Shown here: one piece after another, positions 45,156-54,020 of the stretch | Layout of the letters: every line of letters begins with the position of its first letter | Numbering within the stretch: position 1 is the stretch's first letter | Source of the DNA: Streptomyces omiyaensis | Lineage (GTDB): Bacteria > Actinomycetota > Actinomycetes > Streptomycetales > Streptomycetaceae | Length of the DNA stretch: 64,000 nucleotides | Assembly: GCF_014650895.1 (NCBI RefSeq) | Contig: NZ_BMVV01000021.1 | Location: 1-64,000 of the forward strand | Direction of reading: 5' to 3' | Made by a program: the position numbers and the translations under genes | Notes under the pieces: model-generated | Told to the model about the DNA's origin: nothing | Databases searched by the model: none | What the model saw: only the letters and a program-made list of their open reading frames with translations

Positions 45156-46898
45156 TCACCAAGAGGTCTGCCGGCGAAGGCCGGTGAGCACATAGGCGCA
45201 GAGCAGGACCGTCAACGTGAGCACGAGCGCCACACCGGCGGGATGCCCGGCCACCTCCAACGCCCCGGCGATCCACCGGTCGAGGGACGGCGCCCACCGC
45301 GGACCGGCGAACTCGCCCAGCCGGGAGGCGAGTCCGGCGACGGAGCGGATCTCCGGGCCGCTCGCCACCTGCCGCAGCAGCGGGACGAAGGCGACCGGGA
45401 CGAAGAGGACCGCGGCCACCCCGGCCGCGGCCGCCCGGAACACTCCGGCCCCCAACACCCCCGCCCAGGCGCATCCGACCGTCAGTCCCAGCCAACTGGC
45501 CGTCATCATGCGCCAGTTGTCCGGCACAGTGATCAATTCGGCTCCGTAGAAGAGGCGGAGCGCCGCCAGGTCGACCCCCGCCACCAGCACGCCGAGGAGC
45601 AGCGCGGCGACCGCGGCGACCGCCAGCTTGGCCAGCAGCAGCGCGAGCCGGCGCGGCACGGCCCCGCGCCCCGCGGCGAGCGCGGGATAGCGGTACTCCT
45701 CGCCGAAGGAGAGGGCGCCGAGCAGGCCGGCGCCGAGCGCGGCGGGAGGCAGCGGCAGCAGGTCGGGCCAGGCGGCCAGGACCGCCGGGAGCGGGGTGCC
45801 CCCGCCGCGCCCGAGGAGCACCGCGAGCACGGCCGACACCGCCAGGACACCCGTCATGACCAGAGCCGTGGACGGTACGCCGGTGATCCGGCGCAGTTCG
45901 TACCGGAGCGGGCGCAGCGGCGAGCGCGCCGGCCGGCCCGCCGGAACCGGGTCGGGCGAGCCCGGCCCCGGCGGCGAGGCTCCCGGAGGGGGAGCGCCCC
46001 CCTCTCCCGGCCGGGTCCCGGCGGGGTCGACGACGGCGGTCTCCTCCGCGAGCCGGTGGACCGGGACGCCGTGCCGGAAGGCGGTGTCCCCGACCTGGGC
46101 GCAGTCGCCGCCGTAGACGAGGAGGAGGTTGCCGTCCTCGGTGACGACCTCGACCGGGCGGCGTGCGGCCCGGGCCTCCTGGGCCACGGCGGCGGCGAGG
46201 CGGGCGGCGTGCGGGGTGCGCACGGCGACCCTGGGCCGCAGCCGGGTGCGGGCGAAGTCGGCGGCGTCCTGGGCGGCGACCAGACGGCCGGCGTGGAGGG
46301 TGACGACGTGATCGGCGTGGCGGGCCGCCTCCTTGGGGTCCGCGGTCGTGTAGAGGACGGTGCCGCCGGCGCTCGCGTGCGCGCGCAGCAACGCGTGCAG
46401 GGCGTCCCGCTCCGCGGGGGCCAGTCCGGCGCCGGGATCGTCCAGGAGCAGGGTGTGGGGTTCGCCCAACAGGGCGGCGGCCAGCGCGAGTCGACGGTCG
46501 GCGCCCCGTGGCAGGGTGCCGAGCCTCCGCCCCTCCAGTCCGCCCAGGCCCACGGCCTGGATCGCCTCGTCGGCCCGGCCGACCGGAACTCCCGCGCCTG
46601 CGGCGAGCATCCGCAGCTGACCGCGCACGGTGCGGGAGGGGTGTCCGGGCACGTCGCCGAGGACCGTCCCGACCTCGCGCGCGGGCTGGGCGACGCGGTG
46701 CAGCGGCCGCCCCCGGAAGTAGGTGAGCCCACGCCCCGGGTCGAGCGCGAGGAGGAGGCGCAGGACGGTGGTCTTGCCGGAGCCCGGAGGGCCGACGAGG
46801 GCGGTCACGGCCCCCGGCGGGGCCTCGAAGGTGAGATCGTCCACGGCGGGCGGGCGATCGCGTCGGGGGGTGCTGGTCAGTCCGAAGGCCTGGAGCAT
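45156..46898 (-). CDS. ABC transporter ATPase-permease fusion with degenerate catalytic motifs
   Basis: A 580-residue protein. The N-terminal about 215 residues form an ABC ATPase with Walker A GPPGSGKTT. The signature reads LPRGADRRLALA instead of LSGGQ, and Walker B ends LLLDDPGAGL, with Asp where the catalytic Glu is expected. A linker rich in Pro and Gly follows (about residues 300-340), then about six TM helices of an ABC-2-like permease. This looks like a fused half-transporter or exporter of unknown substrate. Its ATPase may be slow or regulatory. It is transcribed ahead of whiH, but 160 bp separate them. Confidence 0.8.
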   Translation of the reverse strand: MLQAFGLTSTPRRDRPPAVDDLTFEAPPGAVTALVGPPGSGKTTVLRLLLALDPGRGLTYFRGRPLHRVAQPAREVGTVLGDVPGHPSRTVRGQLRMLAAGAGVPVGRADEAIQAVGLGGLEGRRLGTLPRGADRRLALAAALLGEPHTLLLDDPGAGLAPAERDALHALLRAHASAGGTVLYTTADPKEAARHADHVVTLHAGRLVAAQDAADFARTRLRPRVAVRTPHAARLAAAVAQEARAARRPVEVVTEDGNLLLVYGGDCAQVGDTAFRHGVPVHRLAEETAVVDPAGTRPGEGGAPPPGASPPGPGSPDPVPAGRPARSPLRPLRYELRRITGVPSTALVMTGVLAVSAVLAVLLGRGGGTPLPAVLAAWPDLLPLPPAALGAGLLGALSFGEEYRYPALAAGRGAVPRRLALLLAKLAVAAVAALLLGVLVAGVDLAALRLFYGAELITVPDNWRMMTASWLGLTVGCAWAGVLGAGVFRAAAAGVAAVLFVPVAFVPLLRQVASGPEIRSVAGLASRLGEFAGPRWAPSLDRWIAGALEVAGHPAGVALVLTLTVLLCAYVLTGLRRQTSW

Positions 46899-46988
46899 CG
46901 CTTCTCTCGCGGTAGGGGCACCGCTCCGCGGCAGGGCGGCTCTACCGCAGCAAGATAACGCCAGATTTCGGACTTTCGGCGCAGGTTT

Positions 46989-47005
46989 GCCGCCTCGGGG
47001 GCGGC
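46989..47005 (-). terminator. Short hairpin after the Nudix gene
   Basis: A GCCGCC/GGCGGC 6-bp stem with a 5-nt loop lies 16 bp past the Nudix gene stop. Weak. Confidence 0.35.
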
Positions 47006-47020
47006 GGAGGCGTACGCCCC

Positions 47021-47785
47021 TCAGACCTCGGGGCGCAGCATCGGCGGGTTGAGCAGGGTGGCACCGCCGGCCCTGAACAGCTGGGCGGGACGGCCTCCCT
47101 GACGGGTGGTGGTCCCTCCGGTCGGGACGAGGAAGCCGGGCGTGCCGGTGACCTTGCGGTGGAAGTTGCGCGGGTCGAGCGAGACGCCCCAGACCGCCTC
47201 GTAGACCCGGCGCAGCTCTCCGACGGTGAACTCCGCCGGGCAGAACGCCGTGGCGAGCGAGGAGTACTCGATCTTGGAGCGAGCCCGCTCCACCCCGTCG
47301 GAGAGGATCTGGGCGTGGTCGAAGGCGAGCGCGTCCGGGGAGTCGCTCCCCGCCGCCCGCGCCTGGTCGAGCAGTTCCTCCACGGGCGCCCAGCGCGCGC
47401 TGTTGGCGTCGCCGCCGGGCCGGGGCGCGGGCAGGTCGGGGGCGAGCGCGAGGTGTGCGACGCTCACCACCCGCATCCGCGGGTCGCGCTCGGGCGCTCC
47501 GTAGGTGGCGAGCTGTTCGAGGTGCGCACCGTTGTCCGGCACCGGCGCGGGGGCCGACGGGTCGTGGGCGCGCAGCCCGGTCTCCTCGGCCAGCTCGCGC
47601 GCGGCGGCCGCGCCGAGGTCCTCGTCGTCGCGGACGAAGCCTCCGGGCAGCGCCCACCGGCCCTGGAAGGGAGCTTCCCCCCTGCGCACGACCAGCGTGC
47701 ACAGCGCGTGGCTCCGCACGGTGAGGACGACCAGGTCGACGGTGACAGCGAAGGGCGGGAAGGCCGACGGGTCGTAGGGAGGCAT
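47021..47785 (-). CDS. Nudix hydrolase-like regulator (NrtR type)
   Basis: A 254-residue protein with an N-terminal Nudix domain (box around GGFVRDDEDLGAAAARELAEETGL, residues 60-83) and a C-terminal winged helix-turn-helix-like domain (FTVGELRRVYEAVWGVSLDPRNFHRKVTGTPGFL). This pairing is that of NrtR, an ADP-ribose-sensing repressor of NAD metabolism in other bacteria. The Nudix box keeps the REL-x-EE core, so hydrolysis may remain. The ATG at 47785 lacks a strong ribosome binding site. A palindrome 14 bp upstream could be its own operator. Confidence 0.85.
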   Translation of the reverse strand: MPPYDPSAFPPFAVTVDLVVLTVRSHALCTLVVRRGEAPFQGRWALPGGFVRDDEDLGAAAARELAEETGLRAHDPSAPAPVPDNGAHLEQLATYGAPERDPRMRVVSVAHLALAPDLPAPRPGGDANSARWAPVEELLDQARAAGSDSPDALAFDHAQILSDGVERARSKIEYSSLATAFCPAEFTVGELRRVYEAVWGVSLDPRNFHRKVTGTPGFLVPTGGTTTRQGGRPAQLFRAGGATLLNPPMLRPEV

Positions 47786-47795
47786 GCCGCGATCA

Positions 47796-47816
47796 TAGTC
47801 GTCTTCCTGACGATAA
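47796..47816. promoter_or_regulatory. Candidate operator of the Nudix regulator
   Basis: TCGTC-N5-GACGA (47799-47813) sits in the larger, imperfect palindrome TAGTCGTC-N5-GACGATAA (47796-47816), just upstream of the Nudix start codon. Autoregulation is inferred. Confidence 0.45.
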
Positions 47817-47893
47817 ACACGTCCCGCGTGCGCTCCGGCCACGACTTCCTCACCCGGCCGCGAGGGCTCCCTCGTCTCCGTCCCCGGCATCCG

Positions 47894-49951
47894 TCACACC
47901 CCCAGCTGCAGGCCCTCGGCGGCCTCCTCGACCATACCGAGTCCGAGACGGCTCACCCGCACGGCGAAGGGCTCGCCGGCGACGACGAGTCCCGAGAGCC
48001 GGACCGCGCCCAGCGGCGCGGAGGGCATCGGCTGCACGGCGACGCTCCGGCCGGGGGCGTCGGGACGGATCCCGGCGAGGGCGGCGAGCGCGTGGACCGC
48101 TCCGGCGGCCGCGACGGCGGCGGGCCGGCAGGCCGCGGGGTGCGGCACGGGGCGCGCGCCCGTGGTGCGCTGCTCGCCCGCGTACATCTCGGGCAGGCGG
48201 TGACCGAAGTGCTCGGCGGCGTCGAGGAGTCCCCGCAGCAGGGCCGCGGCCTCCTTCTCGTAGCCGGCGGCGGCCAGCCCGGAGACGGCGACGGCCGTCT
48301 CGTGGACGCGGACGGCGCCGGCCCGGTGCCCGAAGGGGTTGTGACCGGGCTCCTTGGCACCGAGGCCGCGCAGTCCCCAGCCGGAGTCGAGCGCCGGGGT
48401 GCCGAGCAGCCGCGCGACCTGCTCGGTCTCGGTCCGGTCGAGCAGTCCCTGGGCGTACCGGCCTCCGCCGAGGAGTCCGGTGTCGAGGAGGTGGGCCGCC
48501 CAGCCGCCGAGCTGGGGCCAGGAACGTCCCTCCGGCGCCCGGGCGGCGGCGGGACGTCCGCCGGAGGGGTCGTCGAGCCAGAACGCGCTCCGGAACCGCT
48601 CGCGCAGGGCACCGGCCGCCTCCCGGAGCTCCGCGGCGCCGGGGCGTCCACAGGTGTCGAGGAGGTCGGCCCCGAGCAGGGCGGCCCGGTGGGCGTGGGC
48701 CTGGGTCTCGGCCCGCCAGGGACCGCCGGGAGCCGGGTCGGGCAGGAGCCGGTCCGTGTCGAGGCCCCGCCGCAGCCAGCCGAGGCAGCGCTCCGCCACC
48801 GGAAGGAGCTCGTCCAGGTCGCCCGAGGGCAGGCCCCATCGGCGTGCCTCGGCGAGGACGACAGGGAAGGCGAGGGTGGCCTCGACTCCGGTGCACCGGG
48901 GCGGGAGGTGGGGACCGGCGTCCCGCAGCGGGCCGGGGAGGCGCCCGGCGTCGGCTCCCCCGGTGACCTGGGCGCGGCCGAGCACGCGGAGCGTGGCGGC
49001 GGCGAGCCTGGTGCCGAGCGGCAGGGCCATGCGGGCCGCCCAGAGCGCCTCCGCGGTGACGGGTCCGCAGCGCCACGGGACGCCGGCCGCGAGATGGACG
49101 TCGGCGGGGTGCGCGGGATCGCGCTGGAGGAGCGCGCGCAGGTCCGCGACGGAGGCGTGGAGCAGCGCGCCGACGCGGCGGTCGTCGCCCTCCGCCTGGG
49201 CGTCCGGGAGCAGTTGCCCGCCGGGACGGCCGCCCCCTCCGGGCGGGGCGGCACCGGGGGCCCGGTCGGCGTGGACGCGGAGGTGGAGGGTGACGGTGGC
49301 GCCGGGGGTGAGGTCGGTTTCCCACCGGAGGACACCGGCCGCCGCCAGGGAGTCCGTGGGCGCCGGGTCTGCCGTGACGGCGACGGACCGTCCGTCGGGG
49401 GCGGTCCACCGGAGGCCGGTGCCGTGGACGCTGGCCCTGAGCTCGGCGCGGGGCCGACCGGACGCGATCGCGCCCAGCTCCGCGAGATCCGTGCCCAGAG
49501 CGAGCTCCACCGGGAGGCGGACGGGCCGGGGGACGGCGCTGCGGAGGGTGATCCGCTCGGTTCCGTCGGCGCTCCGGGAGCGCTCGACGGTGACGCCGGG
49601 GTCGGGGCCGATGTCGCCGGGGATCCGCAGGGCGCCGACGAACACGGCCCGGTCGGCGCCGGCGAGCCGTCCCTGGAGGGGGACGGGCTCGCGTCCGGCG
49701 ACTCGCAGGACGCTGCGGGACAGGAGGCGTCGCCCCGACGCGTACACGCCTTCGGGACCGTCCCCGGTGAGCTGGCCGTGCTCGGGCGAGACGGCGAAGG
49801 CAGGCAGGGCAACGCAGAGGAGGGCGTCGTGGATCGGAGGGAGCTCGCCCGGCCGGGTCCCGCGGGCGACGGGGACGCCGCCGGCCGCGGCGGGCTGCCC
49901 GGGGGGCTGTTCCGTCGGGTGTCCGGGGGCCGGGACAGGACTGAGGACCAT
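47894..49951 (-). CDS. Glycogen debranching enzyme-like protein (amylo-alpha-1,6-glucosidase family)
   Basis: A protein of about 685 residues. Its N-terminal half (PAFAVSPEHGQLTG, then GVYASGRRLLSRSVLRVAG) matches the glycogen debranching N-terminal domain. The C-terminal half is an alpha/alpha-toroid typical of GH families that contain amylo-alpha-1,6-glucosidases (LGWLRRGLDTD, SGWGLRGLGAKEPGHNPFGH). A catalytic acid pair was not confirmed, so activity is uncertain. The start is unclear: ATG 49951 or GTG 50008. It is probably co-transcribed with the upstream DUF4192 gene. Confidence 0.75.
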   Translation of the reverse strand: MVLSPVPAPGHPTEQPPGQPAAAGGVPVARGTRPGELPPIHDALLCVALPAFAVSPEHGQLTGDGPEGVYASGRRLLSRSVLRVAGREPVPLQGRLAGADRAVFVGALRIPGDIGPDPGVTVERSRSADGTERITLRSAVPRPVRLPVELALGTDLAELGAIASGRPRAELRASVHGTGLRWTAPDGRSVAVTADPAPTDSLAAAGVLRWETDLTPGATVTLHLRVHADRAPGAAPPGGGGRPGGQLLPDAQAEGDDRRVGALLHASVADLRALLQRDPAHPADVHLAAGVPWRCGPVTAEALWAARMALPLGTRLAAATLRVLGRAQVTGGADAGRLPGPLRDAGPHLPPRCTGVEATLAFPVVLAEARRWGLPSGDLDELLPVAERCLGWLRRGLDTDRLLPDPAPGGPWRAETQAHAHRAALLGADLLDTCGRPGAAELREAAGALRERFRSAFWLDDPSGGRPAAARAPEGRSWPQLGGWAAHLLDTGLLGGGRYAQGLLDRTETEQVARLLGTPALDSGWGLRGLGAKEPGHNPFGHRAGAVRVHETAVAVSGLAAAGYEKEAAALLRGLLDAAEHFGHRLPEMYAGEQRTTGARPVPHPAACRPAAVAAAGAVHALAALAGIRPDAPGRSVAVQPMPSAPLGAVRLSGLVVAGEPFAVRVSRLGLGMVEEAAEGLQLGV

Positions 49952-50063
49952 GGGGGGTGCGGCGTGCTCTCTGTGCGATCCGGAGGGCCGGCAGGGCGTC
50001 GGCGGCACGGCTCGCCCGGCTCCGCCACAGACGTGAACGGTCGGGTGGGGCGCGGGGTCACGG

Positions 50064-51467
50064 TCATCGACCGCTCCTCGTGCCGCGTCGGCCCCCGGGC
50101 CGCGGGGCGGGGCCGCCCGGGCGGGTCGCGGCGCGTCCGGTGGGCCTCACTCCCGGCGCCCCCCTGTCACGGCGGGCGGTGACCGTCCCCGCCCCGGGAA
50201 GCACCGGTCGCGCCCCGCCGGGACGGACGCTCCGTGTCCGGGTGCGCGTCCGGGTCCTGGTCCTGGTCCGCCGGGAGGGGGCACAGGCCTGCTTCTCGGT
50301 CGCCACGCGGTTCTCCCGTTCCTGCCGGAGGCAGGAGCGCAGCGTCTCGGGGTCGATCCCCTGGTTGCACGCCTGGTGCAGCAGCCTCGCGAAGACGTAG
50401 CGCGGATCGGCCCGGAGGGCGAGGCCGAGGGCGACCCGGGCGGTCGGTTCGTCGCCGGTCGACCACGCGGCCCAGCCGGCGAGGGTCAGCGGAGCGGCGG
50501 CGTACTCCTCGAAGGGGGTGACGCAGCGCCGGGAGAGGACGCGCCAGAGCCGCACGGCGGCGGCGCCCTCGGGCCCCTCCATCCATTCGGCCAGACGGTC
50601 GCGGGCCAGGCGGTCCTGGAGTCCCAGGATGACCGCGGCCGCCTCGGCGGGGGCGACCCGGGCGTCGTCGTCCGCGTCGACCGCGGCCTGGCCGCGGCGG
50701 GCGCCGTCGGCCCCGATTCGCCGTGGCGGTTCGGCGAAGCGGGCCAGGAGCCGGGTCGCGACGGCCAGGGTCGCCTCGCGCACCCGTGCCCGGTCCTCTT
50801 CCGCCGCGCCGTCCACGACGTGGGGGACGATCGCGGCGGCCGCCGCGTCGAGGGCGGCGCGCTGCTCCGCCTCACCGGGTCCGCCGGTGGGGCCGAAGCC
50901 GGCCTCCAGTTCCCGGAGCGAGCCCCGCACCCGGATTCCCGCGTAGGCAGCGGCCGCCGCCATGACCGAGGTGCCGCCCACGGCGAGGGGCGTTCCGTCG
51001 GGGGGACAGCAGCCTTCGTCGGGGCAGCAGTAGGAGAAGTGCCGGCCGCCGGAGATGCACAGGACCTCGTAGACCGGGATGTCGAGGGCTCCGCAGGCGG
51101 TCCGGAGACGCTGGGCGAAGGGCCTCAGCCGCTCGTAGACCTCCTGGGCGGTCTCGCCCGGACGCGGGTCCTGGCAGAGGAAGCCGACGATGCCGTCGGG
51201 GGGTGTGGTGCGCCGGGCGGACGCCTCGACGAGGCACTCCGCGAGGTGGTCGGCGGTGGAGTCCCATTCGCCGGGCGCGCGGGGAATGCCGAGCCGGATC
51301 CGGCCGCCGAAGCGGCCGTTCTCCCCGTGCAGGGCGACGAGCACCACCGAGTCGGTGGGGTGGAAGCCGAGGACGAACGGCAGGGCGTCGGCGAGCTCCG
51401 CCGCGCTGCGCAGGGTGATCTGCCGACCTCGGGCGGAGGCGCTGGTTTCGGGGTGATTCGCGTTCAT
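50064..51467 (-). CDS. DUF4192 family protein
   Basis: A 467-residue actinobacterial protein of unknown function. The DUF4192 core begins ITLRSAAELADALPFVLGFHPTDSVVLVAL, and a Cys-rich loop (RHFSYCCPDEGCCPPDG) may bind a metal. The last about 65 residues are Arg/Gly/Thr/Pro-rich and start with seven R-T pairs (residues about 399-412); they look disordered and possibly nucleic-acid binding. The ATG at 51467 is the natural start. It is divergent from recQ, and the shared upstream region carries two DnaA-box-like sites. Confidence 0.8.
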   Translation of the reverse strand: MNANHPETSASARGRQITLRSAAELADALPFVLGFHPTDSVVLVALHGENGRFGGRIRLGIPRAPGEWDSTADHLAECLVEASARRTTPPDGIVGFLCQDPRPGETAQEVYERLRPFAQRLRTACGALDIPVYEVLCISGGRHFSYCCPDEGCCPPDGTPLAVGGTSVMAAAAAYAGIRVRGSLRELEAGFGPTGGPGEAEQRAALDAAAAAIVPHVVDGAAEEDRARVREATLAVATRLLARFAEPPRRIGADGARRGQAAVDADDDARVAPAEAAAVILGLQDRLARDRLAEWMEGPEGAAAVRLWRVLSRRCVTPFEEYAAAPLTLAGWAAWSTGDEPTARVALGLALRADPRYVFARLLHQACNQGIDPETLRSCLRQERENRVATEKQACAPSRRTRTRTRTRTRTRSVRPGGARPVLPGAGTVTARRDRGAPGVRPTGRAATRPGGPAPRPGGRRGTRSGR

Positions 51468-51507
51468 GGCGAGGACCGTCTCGTGATCTCCGTTTTCCTA
51501 CAACCCC

Positions 51508-51558
51508 TGTGGATAACTCAGCACATACGGTGTGATGATCCGATATGCACTGTCCACA
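51508..51558. promoter_or_regulatory. Two DnaA-box-like sites upstream of recQ
   Basis: TGTGGATAA at 51508-51516 is the reverse complement of the perfect consensus TTATCCACA. CTGTCCACA at 51550-51558 differs from the Streptomyces box TTGTCCACA at one base. The two are in opposite orientation, 34 bp apart. Confidence 0.6.
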
Positions 51559-51608
51559 GATCGGCAGCCCGTTCGCCGAATGTCCGAGGCATCGGGTTGC
51601 ATGGACGC

Positions 51609-53792
51609 ATGACCCACGCAGACCGACCGGAAGACCGTGCCGCGCTCCGCGCCCAGGCCGACGCCGTACTGGCCCGACTCGTCGGGGACCCGACCGGCAC
51701 GGCGAGACTGCGCGAGGACCAGTGGCGCGCCATCGAGGCGCTGGTCGCCGACCACCGCAGGGCCCTCGTGGTCCAGCGGACCGGCTGGGGCAAGTCGGCC
51801 GTCTACTTCGTGGCGACCTCCCTGCTGCGCGAGCGCGGCAGCGGGCCCACGGTCATCGTCTCGCCGCTGCTCGCCCTGATGCGCAACCAGGTGGACGCGG
51901 CGGCGCGAGCGGGCATCCGGGCACGGACGATCAACTCGTCGAACACCGAGGAGTGGGAGGGGGTCAACGAGGAGGTCGCCGCGGGTGAGGTCGACGTCCT
52001 GCTCGTCTCCCCCGAGCGACTGAACAACCCGGACTTCCGGGACCGGGTCCTGCCCCGGCTCGCGGCCGCCACGGGACTGCTGGTGGTGGACGAGGCGCAC
52101 TGCATCTCCGACTGGGGTCATGACTTCCGGCCGGACTACCGGCGGCTCCGCACGATGCTCGCCGACCTCCCGGCCGGCGTGCCGGTGCTCGCCACCACCG
52201 CCACGGCGAACGCCCGGGTGACCGCGGACGTCGCCGAGCAGCTCGGCACCGGCGCGGGCACCGACGCCCTCGTCCTGCGCGGCCCGCTGGACCGCGAGTC
52301 CCTCAGCCTCGGCGTGGTCGCGCTGCCCGACGCGGCCCACCGTCTGGCCTGGCTCGCCGACCACCTGGACGAGCTGCCCGGCTCCGGGATCGTCTACACC
52401 CTCACCGTCGCCGCGGCCGAGGAGGTCACCGCGTACCTCCGTCAGTGCGGGCACCCGGTCGCCTCCTACACCGGACGCACGGAGAACGCCGATCGCCAGC
52501 AGGCCGAGGACGACCTCCTGGCGAACCGGGTGAAGGCGCTGGTGGCGACCTCGGCGCTCGGCATGGGCTTCGACAAGCCGGATCTCGGCTTCGTGGTGCA
52601 CCTCGGATCGCCCTCCTCGCCGATCGCCTACTACCAGCAGGTCGGCCGCGCCGGACGCGGGGTGGAGCACGCGGAGGTGCTGCTGCTGCCGGGCAAGGAG
52701 GACGAGGCGATCTGGCGGTACTTCGCCTCCGTCGCCTTCCCCCCGGAGGAGCAGGTGCGCCGGACCCTCGACGTGCTCGCCGCCGCGGGCCGGCCGCTGT
52801 CGCTGCCCGCGCTGGAACCGATGGTCGAGCTGCGCCGGACCCGGCTGGAGACGATGCTCAAGGTCCTGGACGTGGACGGGGCCGTGCGGCGGGTCAAGGG
52901 CGGCTGGGAGAGCACGGGCCGGCCGTGGGCGTACGACACCGAGCGGTACGCGTGGGTGGCCGAGCAGCGCTCCTCGGAGCAGCAGGCGATGCGCGAGTAC
53001 GCCACTACGACCGGGTGCCGGATGGAGTTCCTGCGGCGCCGGCTGGACGACGAGGAGGCCGCGCCCTGCGGCCGCTGCGACAACTGCGCGGGCCCGCGGT
53101 TCGACCCGAAGGTCACCGACGCGGCGCTGGACGCGGCCCGGGGCGAGCTCGGCCGGCCGGGCGTGGAGGTGGAGCCGCGCCGGATGTGGCCGACGGGGCT
53201 GGCCGCCGCGGGGGTCGACCTCAAGGGACGGATCCCGGCCGGTGAGCTGGCGTTCGGCGGCCGGGCCCTCGGCCGCCTGTCGGACATCGGCTGGGGCAAC
53301 CGGCTCCGTCCGCTGCTCGCCGACTCGGCGCCGGACGGGCCGGTGCCGGACGACGTGGTGCAGGCGGTGGTCCAGGTGCTGGCCGACTGGGCGAAGGGAC
53401 CGGGCGGCTGGGCTTCGGGCTCCGCCGACGCCCCGCCCCGGCCGGCCGGAGTGGTCACGGTCGCCTCGCGGAGGCGACCCGTCCTGGTCGGCTCGCTCGG
53501 CGCGCGGATCGCCGAGATCGGGCGGATGCCCCTGCTCGGCACGGTGGAGTACGCGCCCGGGGCGGAGGACGTGCGCCTGTCCCGGACCAACAGCGCCCAG
53601 CGGGTGATCGGACTGCACAAGGCCCTGGAGGTCCCGCCCGGACTGGCGGACCGGGTGGCCTCGGCGGGCGGTCCGGTGCTCCTGGTGGACGACCTGTCCG
53701 ACACCGGCTGGACCCTGGCCGTGGCGGCGCGTCTGCTGCGGCGGTCCGGGGCGGAGGGAGTCTTTCCTCTGGTGCTCGCCGCCCAGGGCTGA
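51609..53792 (+). CDS. recQ: RecQ family ATP-dependent DNA helicase with phosphoribosyltransferase-like tail
   Basis: A 727-residue helicase. Motif I is QRTGWGKSAVYF (note RTGWGKS rather than PTGxGKS), motif II is VDEAHCISDWGHDFR, and motif VI is QVGRAGRG. The zinc module has a Cys followed by CGRCDNC. The C-terminal about 150 residues end in GPVLLVDDLSDTGWTLAVAA, which fits the PRPP-binding motif of type I phosphoribosyltransferases. HRDC was not seen. It should act in recombination and repair of stalled forks. The ATG at 51609 has a weak ribosome binding site; TTG 51597 is an alternative. Two DnaA-box-like sites lie upstream. Confidence 0.9.
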   Translation: MTHADRPEDRAALRAQADAVLARLVGDPTGTARLREDQWRAIEALVADHRRALVVQRTGWGKSAVYFVATSLLRERGSGPTVIVSPLLALMRNQVDAAARAGIRARTINSSNTEEWEGVNEEVAAGEVDVLLVSPERLNNPDFRDRVLPRLAAATGLLVVDEAHCISDWGHDFRPDYRRLRTMLADLPAGVPVLATTATANARVTADVAEQLGTGAGTDALVLRGPLDRESLSLGVVALPDAAHRLAWLADHLDELPGSGIVYTLTVAAAEEVTAYLRQCGHPVASYTGRTENADRQQAEDDLLANRVKALVATSALGMGFDKPDLGFVVHLGSPSSPIAYYQQVGRAGRGVEHAEVLLLPGKEDEAIWRYFASVAFPPEEQVRRTLDVLAAAGRPLSLPALEPMVELRRTRLETMLKVLDVDGAVRRVKGGWESTGRPWAYDTERYAWVAEQRSSEQQAMREYATTTGCRMEFLRRRLDDEEAAPCGRCDNCAGPRFDPKVTDAALDAARGELGRPGVEVEPRRMWPTGLAAAGVDLKGRIPAGELAFGGRALGRLSDIGWGNRLRPLLADSAPDGPVPDDVVQAVVQVLADWAKGPGGWASGSADAPPRPAGVVTVASRRRPVLVGSLGARIAEIGRMPLLGTVEYAPGAEDVRLSRTNSAQRVIGLHKALEVPPGLADRVASAGGPVLLVDDLSDTGWTLAVAARLLRRSGAEGVFPLVLAAQG

Positions 53793-54020
53793 GAAGGGTC
53801 GGGAAACGGCGAGTGAATACTGGGTAACTGGGCAGGGATATCAGTGGCATAACGGTTCATTACCGTCAGCTGCCTCAATTGCTCGTTGCCGCCCCCGCTC
53901 GGGCCACGCCAGAATTGGGGAACCGCCCCACACGGCTCGAAGCGGTCCGGAAGGACTGTGCCGTGCTGCGCCCTCACCCGACCTTGCCCGCCTCGCGGGC
54001 GCGTATCCGAAGGGAGGACC

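Noticed and set aside
50376..51608. In-frame extension upstream of recQ
   Set aside because: It lies antisense to the DUF4192 gene, the helicase motifs begin only after 51,609, and homologues start there.
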